From Janthinobacterium agaricidamnosum NBRC 102515 = DSM 9628 (lineage in GTDB: Bacteria; Pseudomonadota; Gammaproteobacteria; Burkholderiales; Burkholderiaceae_D), in assembly GCF_000723165.1 (NCBI RefSeq), contig NZ_HG322949.1, forward strand, positions 2,931,902 through 2,995,901: DNA of 64,000 nt. Reading direction: 5' to 3'. Of this stretch, positions 9,131 to 19,847 are shown piece after piece. The position numbers and the translations under genes were made by a program. The stretch's first letter is position 1, and each line of letters starts with the position of its first letter. The notes under the pieces were generated by a model. That model was not told the origin of the DNA and did not search any database. It saw only the letters and a program-made list of their open reading frames with translations.

Positions 9131-10087
9131 ATGATGTCCCTTCCTCATACCGAATTGGCGTCCAATACCCGGGCGCTGTATTTGCCGGGCTTGTTCGCGT
9201 TTGAAAGCGTGGCGCGGCACATGAATTTTTCCAGGGCGGCAGTCGAAATGGGCGTCACGCCGACCGCCATCTCGCGTACCGTCAAAGTATTGGAAGAGCA
9301 ATTGAATGTGCGGCTGTTCAACCGCACCACCCGCAGCGTGGCATTGACGGAAGCCGGTGCGCAATTGCTGGACACGCTGGCGCCGGCGCTGGAACAAATC
9401 CGCAATTCGGTACAGCAAGCCGGCCTGTCGGCGGACCAGCCGGTCGGCCTGCTGCGCATCAATACCTCGTATGTGGCGTACCGGACCCTGATCGAACCGC
9501 ACCTGGAATCATTCCTGGCCCAGCATCCGGGCGTCAATGTCGAACTGGCGCTGGACAACCAGTTGAGCGATGTGGTCGGCGAAGGTTACGACGCCGGCAT
9601 CCGGCTGGGGCATGCCATCCAGCGCGACATGATCGCCGTCTTGCTGGGCGGCGCGCAGCTGCGCACGCTGGTGGCGGCGCCGTCCTATTTACAACGGCAT
9701 GGCGCGCCGAAAACGCCGCACGACTTGCTGAACCACGCTTGCATACGCCAGCGTTTCCCCGACAGCGGCCGGCCATTCGAATGGCGTTTCCAGAACGGCC
9801 GCGAGATCACCCAAATCGATGTGCAAGGCCGGCTGGTGTTCGATGAAATGCGTTCCGCGCAGGAAGCGGCCGTACGCGGCCTGGGCATCGCCTATGTCTT
9901 CGAGGACTTCGCCCGCGCAGACATCGACAGCGGCCGGCTGCTGCCGCTGCTGGAACGCTCCAGGGTGGCCGGCAGCGCGTTCTACCTGTATTACCCGAAC
10001 CGGGCGCACATGCCCGGCAAGCTGCGCGCCTTCATCGACTTCATGCAGGCCGCCAACCGGCCGCCCGCACAGGACTCGCACGCCTAG
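9131..10087 (+). CDS. LysR family transcriptional regulator
   Basis: A 318-residue LysR-type regulator. The N-terminal winged helix-turn-helix spans about residues 15-75 (FESVARHMNFSRAAVEMGVT, then ISRTVKVLEEQLNVRLFNR). The C-terminal substrate-binding domain is CrgA/DmlR-like (GYDAGIRLG, GLGIAYVFEDFA). ATG 9131 is chosen; a GTG at 9119 would add four residues. It most likely controls the divergent SDR gene. Its TAG stop lies in a CTAG tetranucleotide shared with the convergent amidotransferase gene. Confidence 0.88.
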   Translation: MMSLPHTELASNTRALYLPGLFAFESVARHMNFSRAAVEMGVTPTAISRTVKVLEEQLNVRLFNRTTRSVALTEAGAQLLDTLAPALEQIRNSVQQAGLSADQPVGLLRINTSYVAYRTLIEPHLESFLAQHPGVNVELALDNQLSDVVGEGYDAGIRLGHAIQRDMIAVLLGGAQLRTLVAAPSYLQRHGAPKTPHDLLNHACIRQRFPDSGRPFEWRFQNGREITQIDVQGRLVFDEMRSAQEAAVRGLGIAYVFEDFARADIDSGRLLPLLERSRVAGSAFYLYYPNRAHMPGKLRAFIDFMQAANRPPAQDSHA

Positions 10088-11991
10088 GCCAGCTCGCGCC
10101 GCGGCCGCGGCCGCTCGACAAGTTGCTGATCCTGGTGTTGCTGCAGCCATTGCTCCAGCATCATCAAGACCCACACCATGGTGCCGTGATACGCCGGATG
10201 CCGCGGCAGATGGCGTTGTTGCAAGTCGTCGATGAACGACGCCCGCACGATGCGGCGTTTTTTCAAGGCGCTCAAGCTGTCGAAGGCCAGCGCGCGCAAG
10301 CCGGCATGGCCTTGCAGCCACAAGCCGAACGGCAAGCCGAAGCCATGTTTTTGCTTGCGCAATACCTGGCGCGGCAGGAAATCGGCCAGCGCCTGCTTGA
10401 AAAAGTAACGCAGCTGCGTGCCATGCAGTTTTTGCCACGGCGCCAGCCGGGCCGAGAATTCCACCATCGCATCGTTTAGAAAGGGAAACGCCACCTCGAT
10501 GCCGGCCAATTCACACGCTTTCATCACTTTCGGCAAATCGTTATCGGCCAGCGTGAACTTCATGTCCAGCGCCAGCAAGCGGTTGATCTGGCTGTGGCCG
10601 TCGCTTAACCAGTACGCCTGGTTCAACAGGCCGATCGGCGCGCTGCTATCGATGGCGGCAAGAAAGCCGTCTTCCAGTACATGGGGATGGCCATAACGCT
10701 GCAACAGATTATAGGTTTCCAGCCGCGCCGGCAGCGGCAATGACGCTTGCTCGATATAACTGCGCGCCTTGCACAGCAGCTTGTGACGGCTGTTTCCCGC
10801 CAATTTGAATAACAGCGGCTCCAGTATCGCCTGGCGCAGCAGCGCCGGGACCTTGTCGTAGCGCTCGAAGACGGCCTGGCGCGCATAGCGCTCATTCCCG
10901 CCAAACAATTCGTCGCCGCCATCGCCGCCCAGCAGGCGCGTCACGCCATCGGCGCGCGCCATTTGTGCGCAATAAAAGGCCGGCACCACCGAGGCATTGC
11001 CGAACGGCTGGTCGACGATCGCGGCGATGCGCGGAATTGCCACCATCACATCGTCGGCCGTCACATACCGTTCATGGTGCTCGGCGCCGAAATGGCGCGC
11101 GGCAATGCGCGCATAGTCCATTTCATCGTAGCCGGGCGCATCGAAACCGATCGAATAAGCGCGCGCCGGCCGGCCCGACACTTGCCCCAGCATGCCGGCC
11201 AGCGTGGAACTGTCGGTGCCGCCGCTCAGGAAAGTGCCGGTAACGGCGCCAGCGCTATCTTGCTCGACCGCGCTGCGCAAGATGGCGAGGAATTCCGCTT
11301 TCAATTGCGGGAATGAACGAGCGGCATGCTGCTGCGCCTGGCCCCGTTCCTGGTACGCCATCTGCCAATAACAGCCGCGCTGCAAGCGTCCGGCGCGGAA
11401 ATGCAGATATTCCCCCGGCAACAGGCGCTGCTGGCCCTGGTAAATCGTGGCCGGTCCCGGCACCATGTGGAAATACAGATAATTGTAAATCGCTTGCTTG
11501 TCGAGTCCGCTTTGCGCGGCCGGATGGGCCAACAACGCCACAGCCGACGACGCAAAGAACAAACCGTGCGCGCCATGCCGGTAAAACAGCGGCTGGATGC
11601 CGCTACGGTCGACCGCCAGCAACGCTTCGCCGCTGAATTCATCGACGATGGCCAAGGCGAACCCACCGCACAGGCTGGCGCACACCTTGCTGCCATGCGC
11701 ACGCCACAACGGCGCCAGGTCGGCCGCCTGCAACAAGGCGCCGGCCAGCACCGGCCGGCCCAGCAGCGCGATGATCAGGCCATCCTTGTGATGCAACTGA
11801 GCGCCGGCCTGGATGCCGGCATCATCTGCAAGCGCCGCGACCGCCGCCGCACTGCCAGTGCTGACAAACGACTGCGGCATGCTGTCGTCATGCCGGCACA
11901 ATGGCGCGGCCATGCGCGCCAGCAAGCGTGCATGTTCCGCTTCCGAATCGATTTCAGCCTGGCTCGCCAGCCAACCGCACAGGCCGCTCAT
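10084..11991 (-). CDS. Asparagine synthase-type amidotransferase, exosortase A-associated
   Basis: A 635-residue protein with an N-terminal class II glutamine amidotransferase domain and a C-terminal asparagine synthetase domain. The synthetase ATP-binding motif is FLSGGTDSSTLAGM, with LLGGDGGDELFGG downstream. It starts at MSGLCGWL (ATG 11991), overlapping the decarboxylase stop by 4 nt. In this enzyme class the glutaminase nucleophile is normally Cys at position 2; here the only candidate is Cys5. Within the cluster it probably amidates a carboxylate on the polysaccharide or on the small molecule handled by the adjacent ligase, decarboxylase and ACP. It is the last gene of the minus-strand operon. 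Confidence 0.87.
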   Translation of the reverse strand: MSGLCGWLASQAEIDSEAEHARLLARMAAPLCRHDDSMPQSFVSTGSAAAVAALADDAGIQAGAQLHHKDGLIIALLGRPVLAGALLQAADLAPLWRAHGSKVCASLCGGFALAIVDEFSGEALLAVDRSGIQPLFYRHGAHGLFFASSAVALLAHPAAQSGLDKQAIYNYLYFHMVPGPATIYQGQQRLLPGEYLHFRAGRLQRGCYWQMAYQERGQAQQHAARSFPQLKAEFLAILRSAVEQDSAGAVTGTFLSGGTDSSTLAGMLGQVSGRPARAYSIGFDAPGYDEMDYARIAARHFGAEHHERYVTADDVMVAIPRIAAIVDQPFGNASVVPAFYCAQMARADGVTRLLGGDGGDELFGGNERYARQAVFERYDKVPALLRQAILEPLLFKLAGNSRHKLLCKARSYIEQASLPLPARLETYNLLQRYGHPHVLEDGFLAAIDSSAPIGLLNQAYWLSDGHSQINRLLALDMKFTLADNDLPKVMKACELAGIEVAFPFLNDAMVEFSARLAPWQKLHGTQLRYFFKQALADFLPRQVLRKQKHGFGLPFGLWLQGHAGLRALAFDSLSALKKRRIVRASFIDDLQQRHLPRHPAYHGTMVWVLMMLEQWLQQHQDQQLVERPRPRRELA

Positions 11992-13213
11992 ACCAGCACC
12001 TCCAGCGCCGCCGGATGGCTCAGGAAAGCCCCCGGACTGGCGCTCAGGCCATACGCGCCGGACTGGAACACCACCACCAGGTCGCCGACTTCGGCATACG
12101 CCATTTCCATCCGGTCGGCCAGCAAGTCGAGCGGCGTGCACAAGGGGCCGACCACCGAGACAATTTCCCGCGCATCGCTAACGATATGGTTGCCGATCGC
12201 GACAGGATAATTCTTGCGCAGTACCTGGCCAAAATTACCCGACGCGGCCAGATGGTGGTGCAAGCCGCCATCGGTAATCAGGAATACTTGCCCGCGCGAT
12301 ATCTTGCGCTCCAATACACGGCACACATAGACCCCCGCCGGCGCCACCAGGTAGCGTCCCAGTTCCAGCACCAGCCGGGTTTGCGGCGAGACACGCTGCA
12401 GCAAGGCCAGTTGCCGCGCCAGGTTGTCGGCCACCGGCTGCAATTCCAGCGCCTGTTCACCAGGAAAATACGGCACGCCGAAACCGCCGCCGATATTCAG
12501 CAGGCGCATGGCTTTCGGCGCCTGCGGCAGCAATTCCAGCGCCAGCGCCACGCTCAGGCGCTGCGCTTCGCAAATCGCCGGTGCCGACAGGTTTTGCGAA
12601 CCGCTGAAGATGTGAAAACCGTAAAAATCCAGCCCCAACTGGCCCAGCCGCACCAGCATGGCCGGCACGCGCTGCTGGTCGATACCGAACTGATGCGGGC
12701 CGCCGCCCATTTTCATGCCGGCATGTTTCAATTCAAAATCGGGATTGATGCGCAGCGCCACTTTCGGCCGGACCCGCTGGTATTGTCCCAGCAGCGCCAC
12801 TTTTTCCATTTCCTGTTCCGACTCCAGGTTGATCAGCACGCCGGCCGCGACAGCGCAGCCGAGTTCGGCGTCGGTCTTGCCCGGGCCGGCAAAACTGATG
12901 CGTTCCGGCGCCATCGGCGTATCCAGCGCGGTCTTCAATTCACCGCCGGACGCGACATCGATGCCATCGACGAGACCGGCCATCAAGTTGACCAACGCCG
13001 GCATCGGGTTGGCTTTCATGGCGTAATGCAGCTCTATTCCAGCCGGCAAGGCTTCACGCAGCATGCCGATACGCCGCTCGATCTGGCGCCGCTCATACGC
13101 ATAAAAAGGCGTGCGGCCGACCCGCCGCGCCAATTGCGGCAAGGACCAGTCGCCAATCCGCAGGCAATCGCCGCGCACCTCGAATTGCGTCATCGGCGCA
13201 TGCACGGGCGCGC

Positions 13214-13217
<4 letters not shown>
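11988..13217 (-). CDS. PLP-dependent decarboxylase, exosortase A-associated (fold type III)
   Basis: A 409-residue alanine-racemase-fold decarboxylase related to diaminopimelate/ornithine decarboxylases (TIGR03099-like). Lys68 in YAMKANP is the Schiff-base lysine. GGGFGVPYF is the phosphate-binding glycine loop, ELGRYLVAPAG is the conserved EPGR-like strand, VGPLCTPLD carries the active-site cysteine, and GAYGLS is near the C-terminus. It starts at ATG 13217 inside the ligase stop (4-nt overlap) and ends over the amidotransferase start (4-nt overlap). The amino-acid substrate is unknown. Confidence 0.88.
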
Positions 13218-14857
<1,640 letters not shown>

Positions 14858-14942
14858 GACTTCCCTCGAAATGCGGCAGCCGATGGCCGGCAGCCATCCA
14901 CCCTGCACTTCGCTATGATTCAGACAAACCGGACTGAGCCTC

Positions 14943-14956
14943 TTGATCTTTATCAA
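14943..14956. promoter_or_regulatory. FNR/ANR-type box in divergent EPS promoter
   Basis: TTGAT CTTT ATCAA matches the FNR-family consensus TTGAT-N4-ATCAA at every fixed position. It lies 86 bp upstream of the ligase start (minus) and 97 bp upstream of the GNAT-like gene (plus), placing it where a CRP/FNR-family regulator could act on both operons. Binding is inferred from the motif only. Confidence 0.6.
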
Positions 14957-15052
14957 TGAAACAAGTCCAAGCGAAGCTTGAGCCTGCTCAAGCCGAACGC
15001 GGGCCCGCTGCGGTCTAATAAAACCCTGAGCGCCACCGGGTCACCACATTTC

Positions 15053-15832
15053 ATGCTGAAACGCATCCTCAACAATATCAGGCGCCTGGGCTGGCTCAAT
15101 ACCGGCTTGCTGGCCCTGTCGCGGCTGCTGGCACGCGCGTCGGGGGGCCGCTGCTCGCTGCTCAAATACCAGTTCGTCGCGCAAGCCGTGGCGCCCGGCT
15201 CGCTGTGCCACGGGCGCGGTCTCGGCATTACCATCCGCCTGTGCCGCAACATGGCCGAGTTGCCGCCCACCACCTTGCGTCCGGCGGCGGTGCTGGCCGG
15301 CCGTTTTGCGCAAGGCGCGGTATGCCTGGCCGCGCTGCGCGAGACCGGCCGCGATATTGGGCCGGATAGCGGGCCCGATACGCAGTCCGATAGCGGGCTG
15401 CGCGGATTCTTGTGGCTGTTGCGGGATGCTTGTCAGGAGGACGAGGTGCGGGTCCGCTATATCTTGCCATCGAGCCAGTCGGCCTGGGACCTGGATGTCT
15501 GGGTGCACCCGGATGCGCGCCTTGGCCTGACCTTTGCGCGCCTGTGGGAAGAAGCCAACCGCCTGCTGCACGCCGATGGCGTGCGCTGGTCGTGCAGCCG
15601 GATTTCCGCATTTAATGTGTCGTCGTTAAGCGCCCATGCCCGCATCGGCACGCTGCGCCTGGGCAGCGCCACCTTCCTGCGCTGCGGCCGCTGGCAATGG
15701 ATGGCCAGCAGCATCGCGCCGTATTTCCACCTGTCGCGCAGTCCGACATCCTTTCCCAGCCTGTGGTTCGATACGTCAGGGCTGCGTTACTTTCCTTCGA
15801 TGGAGTTGACATGCCGCATCTTGAAGCAGTAA
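15053..15832 (+). CDS. Probable GNAT-like acyltransferase of the exosortase A cluster
   Basis: A 259-residue protein. The C-terminal half resembles the weak GNAT-like family found next to exosortase A ACP genes (SRISAFNVSSLSAHARIGTL, then LGSATFLRCGRWQWM and PYFHLS near the end). The N-terminus is basic and amphipathic (MLKRILNNIRRLGW), suggesting membrane association. ATG 15053 is chosen over a TTG at 14978. No strong ribosome binding site precedes either. Its 3' end overlaps the ACP gene by 22 nt. The assignment to acetyltransferases rests on motif resemblance and neighbourhood. Confidence 0.65.
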   Translation: MLKRILNNIRRLGWLNTGLLALSRLLARASGGRCSLLKYQFVAQAVAPGSLCHGRGLGITIRLCRNMAELPPTTLRPAAVLAGRFAQGAVCLAALRETGRDIGPDSGPDTQSDSGLRGFLWLLRDACQEDEVRVRYILPSSQSAWDLDVWVHPDARLGLTFARLWEEANRLLHADGVRWSCSRISAFNVSSLSAHARIGTLRLGSATFLRCGRWQWMASSIAPYFHLSRSPTSFPSLWFDTSGLRYFPSMELTCRILKQ

Positions 15833-16053
15833 AACATATATTGAGCACGACGCTGGGGCTGGGCCGGCAAGCGCTGGACGCCGAAACGCCGTTGCTGGGC
15901 AGCATACCCGAGCTCGATTCGATGGCGGTGGTCAACGTCATTACCGCGCTGGAAGGCCATTTTGGCATCGCCGTGGCCGACGACGAGATCCATGCGCGGC
16001 ACTTCTCCACCGTCGCTACCCTGGCCGAGTTCGTCCGGGAAAAGCTGAGATGA
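15811..16053 (+). CDS. Acyl carrier protein, exosortase A-associated
   Basis: An 80-residue acidic four-helix carrier. The phosphopantetheine attachment serine is Ser37 in ELDSMAVV. It is preceded by a GGAG Shine-Dalgarno at 15802-15805 inside the upstream gene, supporting ATG 15811 over an in-frame start at 15697. It overlaps the hydrolase gene by 4 nt. It is too short and too isolated from fatty-acid genes to be the housekeeping ACP. It probably carries the product of the divergent AMP ligase for transfer by the GNAT-like protein or the hydrolases. Confidence 0.9.
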   Translation: MPHLEAVKHILSTTLGLGRQALDAETPLLGSIPELDSMAVVNVITALEGHFGIAVADDEIHARHFSTVATLAEFVREKLR

Positions 16054-16889
16054 ATACGCCGCTGGCCGACTCCACCGGAGCCTTGCCGTTTTTCATGCCG
16101 GCCAGTCCGGGCGAACGCTTTTGCATCTTTCATTTGCCGGCGCCGGGTCAGAAGCCGCATGGCGCCATCCTGTATATCCATCCGTTCGGCGAGGAACTCA
16201 ATAAAAGCCGGCGCACGGCGGCCTTGCAGGCGCGCGCCTTCGCGGCCAGCGGCTACAGCGTGCTGCAAATCGACCTGTACGGTTGCGGCGACAGCAGCGG
16301 CGAGTTTGCCGATGCGCGCTGGCACATCTGGCGCCACGACTTGCGCCTGGCCAGCGCCTGGCTGGCGCAGCGCGTCAACGGTCCGCTCAGCCTGTGGGGC
16401 TTGCGCCTCGGCGGCCTGCTGGCGCTCGACGTCGCGCACGGCATGCGCGGCGCGGCTGGCACGCCGCTCGACCAGCTGATCCTGTGGCACCCGGTGCTCA
16501 AGGGCTCGGCCTTCGTCGACCAATTGCTGCGCATCGAACTGGCCAGCCGCATGCTGTCGGGCGCCGACAGCGCCGACGGCATGAGCGCGCGCCAGCAACT
16601 GGCGGCGGGCCGCAGCATCGAGGTTGGCGGTTATCAATTGACGCCGGAACTGGCGTGCGCCATCGACGCCATCGACCTGGCCGCGATGACGCCCGGTGTT
16701 CCGGTGCGCTGGTTTGAAAACACCGTCAACGGCGACGTGGCGCCAGCCGCCATGCGCCAGGCGGAACGCTGGACCGCCGCCGGCGTCGAACTGGAGCTGG
16801 TGCCGGTGCAAGGTTTGCCATTCTGGAATAGCGGAGAAATCATCGAATGCCAGGCCCTGCTGGCGGCAACCGCGGCGCGCTACCCATGA
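16050..16889 (+). CDS. Alpha/beta hydrolase (hydrolase 2), exosortase A-associated
   Basis: A 279-residue alpha/beta-hydrolase-fold protein matching the exosortase A hydrolase 2 family (TIGR03101-like). Conserved strands include GAILYIHPFGEELNKSRR and VLQIDLYGCGDSSGE. The nucleophile elbow reads GLRLG, so Arg119 occupies the usual serine position and the protein may not be a classical serine hydrolase. It overlaps the ACP stop and the hydrolase 1 start by 4 nt each, so the three proteins are made together. Confidence 0.87.
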   Translation: MNTPLADSTGALPFFMPASPGERFCIFHLPAPGQKPHGAILYIHPFGEELNKSRRTAALQARAFAASGYSVLQIDLYGCGDSSGEFADARWHIWRHDLRLASAWLAQRVNGPLSLWGLRLGGLLALDVAHGMRGAAGTPLDQLILWHPVLKGSAFVDQLLRIELASRMLSGADSADGMSARQQLAAGRSIEVGGYQLTPELACAIDAIDLAAMTPGVPVRWFENTVNGDVAPAAMRQAERWTAAGVELELVPVQGLPFWNSGEIIECQALLAATAARYP

Positions 16890-17770
16890 GTTTACCGATG
16901 ATCATCGAACAGCTTCTCCCTCCTCTTCGCGAACCCGTGCAGGCGGTCGAACAGCGCGCGCTAAGCTTCCTGTGCCAGTCGTGCCGCCTGGTCGGCATCC
17001 TCAGCGTGCCGCAACAGCCGCGGGCCCGCGGCGTGCTGATCGTCACCGGCGGCCCGCAATACCGCGTCGGCAGCCACCGCCAGTTCGCGTTGCTGGCCCG
17101 GGAACTGGCGGCACGCGGCATTCCGGTGATGCGTTTCGATTATCGCGGCATGGGCGACAGCCAGGGCGAAGCCCGCGATTACCGGCAGATCGGCGACGAC
17201 ATCGATAGTGCGACACAAGCATTTTTCAGTTGCGTGCCGCAATTGCGCGAACTGGTGCTCTGGGGCTTGTGCGACGGCGCCACGGCGGCGGCTTGCCATG
17301 CTTATCAAGACCCGCGCATCAGCGGACTGATCTTGCTCAATCCGTGGGTGCGCAGCGAAGCCGGCAACGCCCGGGTCACCTTGCGCCACTATTACCTGGC
17401 GCGGCTGCGACAGCGCGACTTTTGGCGCAAGCTGCTGAGCGGAAAATGGCACGCCGGCCAATCGCTGTCCGCGATGCGTCGGTTGCAGCTCAGCAGCCGC
17501 GCCGACCAGCAGCCAGACGACAGCCCGGCGCAGCGCCTGTACACGGGCCTGCGGCGGTTTCGCGGCCGTACGCTGGTGATCCTCAGCGGCGCCGACCTGG
17601 GCGCGCGTGAATACAGCGACCTGCCAAACCACCAGCCATTATGGCGCGAACTGCACCACAATCCGCTGATGCGGCAAGTCACCGTGCCGTACGCCAACCA
17701 CACGTTTGCCCGCCGCGCCTGGCGCGATGCCGTGACAGGCATGTGCGCCGACTGGATCGGCTCATGGTAA
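16886..17770 (+). CDS. Alpha/beta hydrolase (hydrolase 1), exosortase A-associated
   Basis: A 294-residue alpha/beta-hydrolase-fold protein of the exosortase A hydrolase 1 family (TIGR03100-like). It has the family blocks IVTGGPQYRVGSHRQF and MRFDYRGMGDSQGE. The nucleophile elbow is GLCDG with Cys129 in place of serine, and a late histidine lies in ANHTFARR. A thiol nucleophile would suit acyl transfer from a carrier protein. ATG 16886 overlaps the hydrolase 2 stop by 4 nt, and its own stop overlaps the next glycosyltransferase by 7 nt. Confidence 0.87.
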   Translation: MSLPMIIEQLLPPLREPVQAVEQRALSFLCQSCRLVGILSVPQQPRARGVLIVTGGPQYRVGSHRQFALLARELAARGIPVMRFDYRGMGDSQGEARDYRQIGDDIDSATQAFFSCVPQLRELVLWGLCDGATAAACHAYQDPRISGLILLNPWVRSEAGNARVTLRHYYLARLRQRDFWRKLLSGKWHAGQSLSAMRRLQLSSRADQQPDDSPAQRLYTGLRRFRGRTLVILSGADLGAREYSDLPNHQPLWRELHHNPLMRQVTVPYANHTFARRAWRDAVTGMCADWIGSW

Positions 17771-19029
17771 GGCGCGTACTGATGATCGCCTACCATTTTC
17801 CGCCGATGCAAGGCAGCAGCGGCATCCAGCGCACGCTGAAGTTCGCCCAATACCTGCCGCAACATGGCTGGGAAGCTATCATCCTCAGCGTCAACCTGCG
17901 CGCCTACGCCGCCACCAGCACCGGCCAACTGCCTGAAATCAATGCCGCGATGACCGTCCGGCGCAGCTTCGCGCTGGACGCCGCGCGCCACATGGCGCTC
18001 GGGGGCCGTTATCCGGCGTGGCTGGCCTTGCCCGACCGCTGGAGTTCATGGTGGCTCAGCGCGGTGCCGGCCGGCCTGCGCCTGATCCGGCAATATCGCC
18101 CGGACGTGATCTGGTCGACCTACCCGATCGCCACCGCCCACCTGATCGCACTGACCTTGCAGCGCCTGAGCGGCTTGCCGTGGATCGCCGACCAGCGCGA
18201 CCCGATGAGCGAAAACAACGGCGGCAAGCCTTATCCTGCCGATGCGCGCACGCGCCGCCTGCATCAATGGCTGGAACACAATATCGCTGAACACAGCGCC
18301 GCCGTGGTATGCACCACGCCTGGCGCCATGGGCAACTACCGTGCACGGTTCCCCCAATTGGAAGACCGGCTCAGCCTGATCGAAAACGCTTACGACGAAA
18401 GCAATTTCACGCTGGCCGGCGCCACGCCAGCCGCCGCACGCCAGCCTGGCGCGCCATTCAAATTACTGCACAGCGGCATCCTCTATCCATCCGAGCGCGA
18501 CCCTTCGGCGCTGTTCGAGGCGCTGGCAAAGCTACGCGACGACAACGCCATCGGCGCGCATGACTTTCAACTGCTGTTGCGCGCCAGCGGCCACGACCGG
18601 TATTTACGGGGCATGCTGCAACAGTTCGCCATCGAAGACCTGGTGCAACTGGCGCCGACGCTGCCCTACCAGGCGGCGCTGGCCGACATGCTCGACGCCG
18701 ACGGTTTATTGTTGCTGCAAGCAGCCCATTGCAACCATCAAATTCCCGCCAAACTGTACGAATACCTGCGCGCGCGGCGCCCGCTGCTGGCGCTGACCGA
18801 CCTGGCCGGCGACAGCGCCGCCAAGCTGCGCAGTTGCGGCATCGACACGATAGCCCCGCTGAACTCGCCGGCCGGGATCGCCCACGCGCTGCCGCGCTTC
18901 CTGGCGCTGGCCCGTTCACACCAGGCGCCGCTGGCCGACAGCGACACCATCGCCCAACAATCGCGGCAAGCCAGGACCACCGTTCTAGCCGGCTTGCTGG
19001 ACCGCATCAGCCACCGGGAGACCCCATGA
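17764..19029 (+). CDS. Glycosyltransferase family 4-like protein
   Basis: A 421-residue GT-B protein. The N-terminal donor-independent domain starts VLMIAYHFPPMQGSSGIQRT, the block typical of exopolysaccharide GT4-like enzymes (Glyco_trans_4_4). WIADQRDPMSENN and the C-terminal LLLLQAAHCNHQIPAKLYEY blocks follow. It starts at ATG 17764, overlapping hydrolase 1 by 7 nt and the following TPR gene by 4 nt. It probably adds a sugar to the exopolysaccharide repeat. Confidence 0.87.
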   Translation: MVRRVLMIAYHFPPMQGSSGIQRTLKFAQYLPQHGWEAIILSVNLRAYAATSTGQLPEINAAMTVRRSFALDAARHMALGGRYPAWLALPDRWSSWWLSAVPAGLRLIRQYRPDVIWSTYPIATAHLIALTLQRLSGLPWIADQRDPMSENNGGKPYPADARTRRLHQWLEHNIAEHSAAVVCTTPGAMGNYRARFPQLEDRLSLIENAYDESNFTLAGATPAAARQPGAPFKLLHSGILYPSERDPSALFEALAKLRDDNAIGAHDFQLLLRASGHDRYLRGMLQQFAIEDLVQLAPTLPYQAALADMLDADGLLLLQAAHCNHQIPAKLYEYLRARRPLLALTDLAGDSAAKLRSCGIDTIAPLNSPAGIAHALPRFLALARSHQAPLADSDTIAQQSRQARTTVLAGLLDRISHRETP

Positions 19030-19679
19030 AGCCAGCCATTTACCTGTTCTCGATGATCGTCTGCGGCCCCTGCGCAGCGGCACAAGCGGATTGCCCGGCC
19101 TATGTCAAGCACGACCCGGGCGGCGACTACACCAACGCCGACGACCGGCAAGGATTGGACGTGGTGGAAAGTTTTCACTTTTCCAAAAAAGTGGAAAACC
19201 TGGTGCAAGGCCTGTCCGGCAGCATCGGCGGCGACATCAGCTACACGCTGGAACATTTCCCCAACCACCACCGGGCGCTGGCGGCGATGGCCAAACTGAG
19301 CTTGCGCGACAAAAAGCCGCAACCGAACGGCGCACGATATCCGATCGACTGCTTTTTCGACCGGGCCATACGCTTCAAGCCGGACGATGCGACGGTGCGC
19401 ATGGTGTACGGTTCCTACCTGTTGAGCGCGGGCCAGAACGATGCCGCGCTGGTGCAACTGAACGAAGCGGCACGGCTGGCGCCGGAACACCCGACCATCA
19501 ATTACAACCTGGGCTTGATGTATATGAAAAAGAAAGACTACCCCAAGGCGCGCGACTATGCGTGGAAGGCGTACGCGCTGGGATTTCCGCTGCCGGGGCT
19601 GAAGAACAAGCTGCTGGAAGCGGGCCAGTGGCGAGAAGCGCCGGCCAGGGTGCTGGAAGAAAAGGAAGCCGCGGACTGA
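19026..19679 (+). CDS. Secreted TPR-repeat protein at the end of the EPS operon
   Basis: A 217-residue protein with an N-terminal export signal (MKPAIYLFSMIVCGPCAAAQA) and at least two tetratricopeptide-like repeats in the C-terminal half (RMVYGSYLLSAGQNDAALVQ and INYNLGLMYMKKKDYPKARD). ATG 19026 overlaps the glycosyltransferase stop by 4 nt, making it the last gene of the plus-strand operon. It may scaffold envelope assembly of the polysaccharide machinery. No catalytic motif is visible. Confidence 0.75.
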   Translation: MKPAIYLFSMIVCGPCAAAQADCPAYVKHDPGGDYTNADDRQGLDVVESFHFSKKVENLVQGLSGSIGGDISYTLEHFPNHHRALAAMAKLSLRDKKPQPNGARYPIDCFFDRAIRFKPDDATVRMVYGSYLLSAGQNDAALVQLNEAARLAPEHPTINYNLGLMYMKKKDYPKARDYAWKAYALGFPLPGLKNKLLEAGQWREAPARVLEEKEAAD

Positions 19680-19719
19680 ACTGTGCCAACTCAGGCGACT
19701 GGTTCGCCGCTGCAGGCGG

Positions 19720-19751
19720 CGTCAAGCAAACGCATTTGGGCTTGCTTGACG
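19720..19751 (+). terminator. Hairpin after the EPS operon
   Basis: A perfect 10-bp stem CGTCAAGCAA / TTGCTTGACG with a 12-nt loop lies 40 bp after the TPR gene stop. There is no U-tract, so intrinsic termination is uncertain; the hairpin may stabilise the transcript end. Confidence 0.4.
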
Positions 19752-19847
19752 TCCTGCCTGCCCGCATCCAGCCGAGACAATCGCTGCTTGTCTCCCGGAC
19801 GCGGTCATGGAGCAAGGTTTATTGCCGATACCCTGGCGCGCGGTTTA

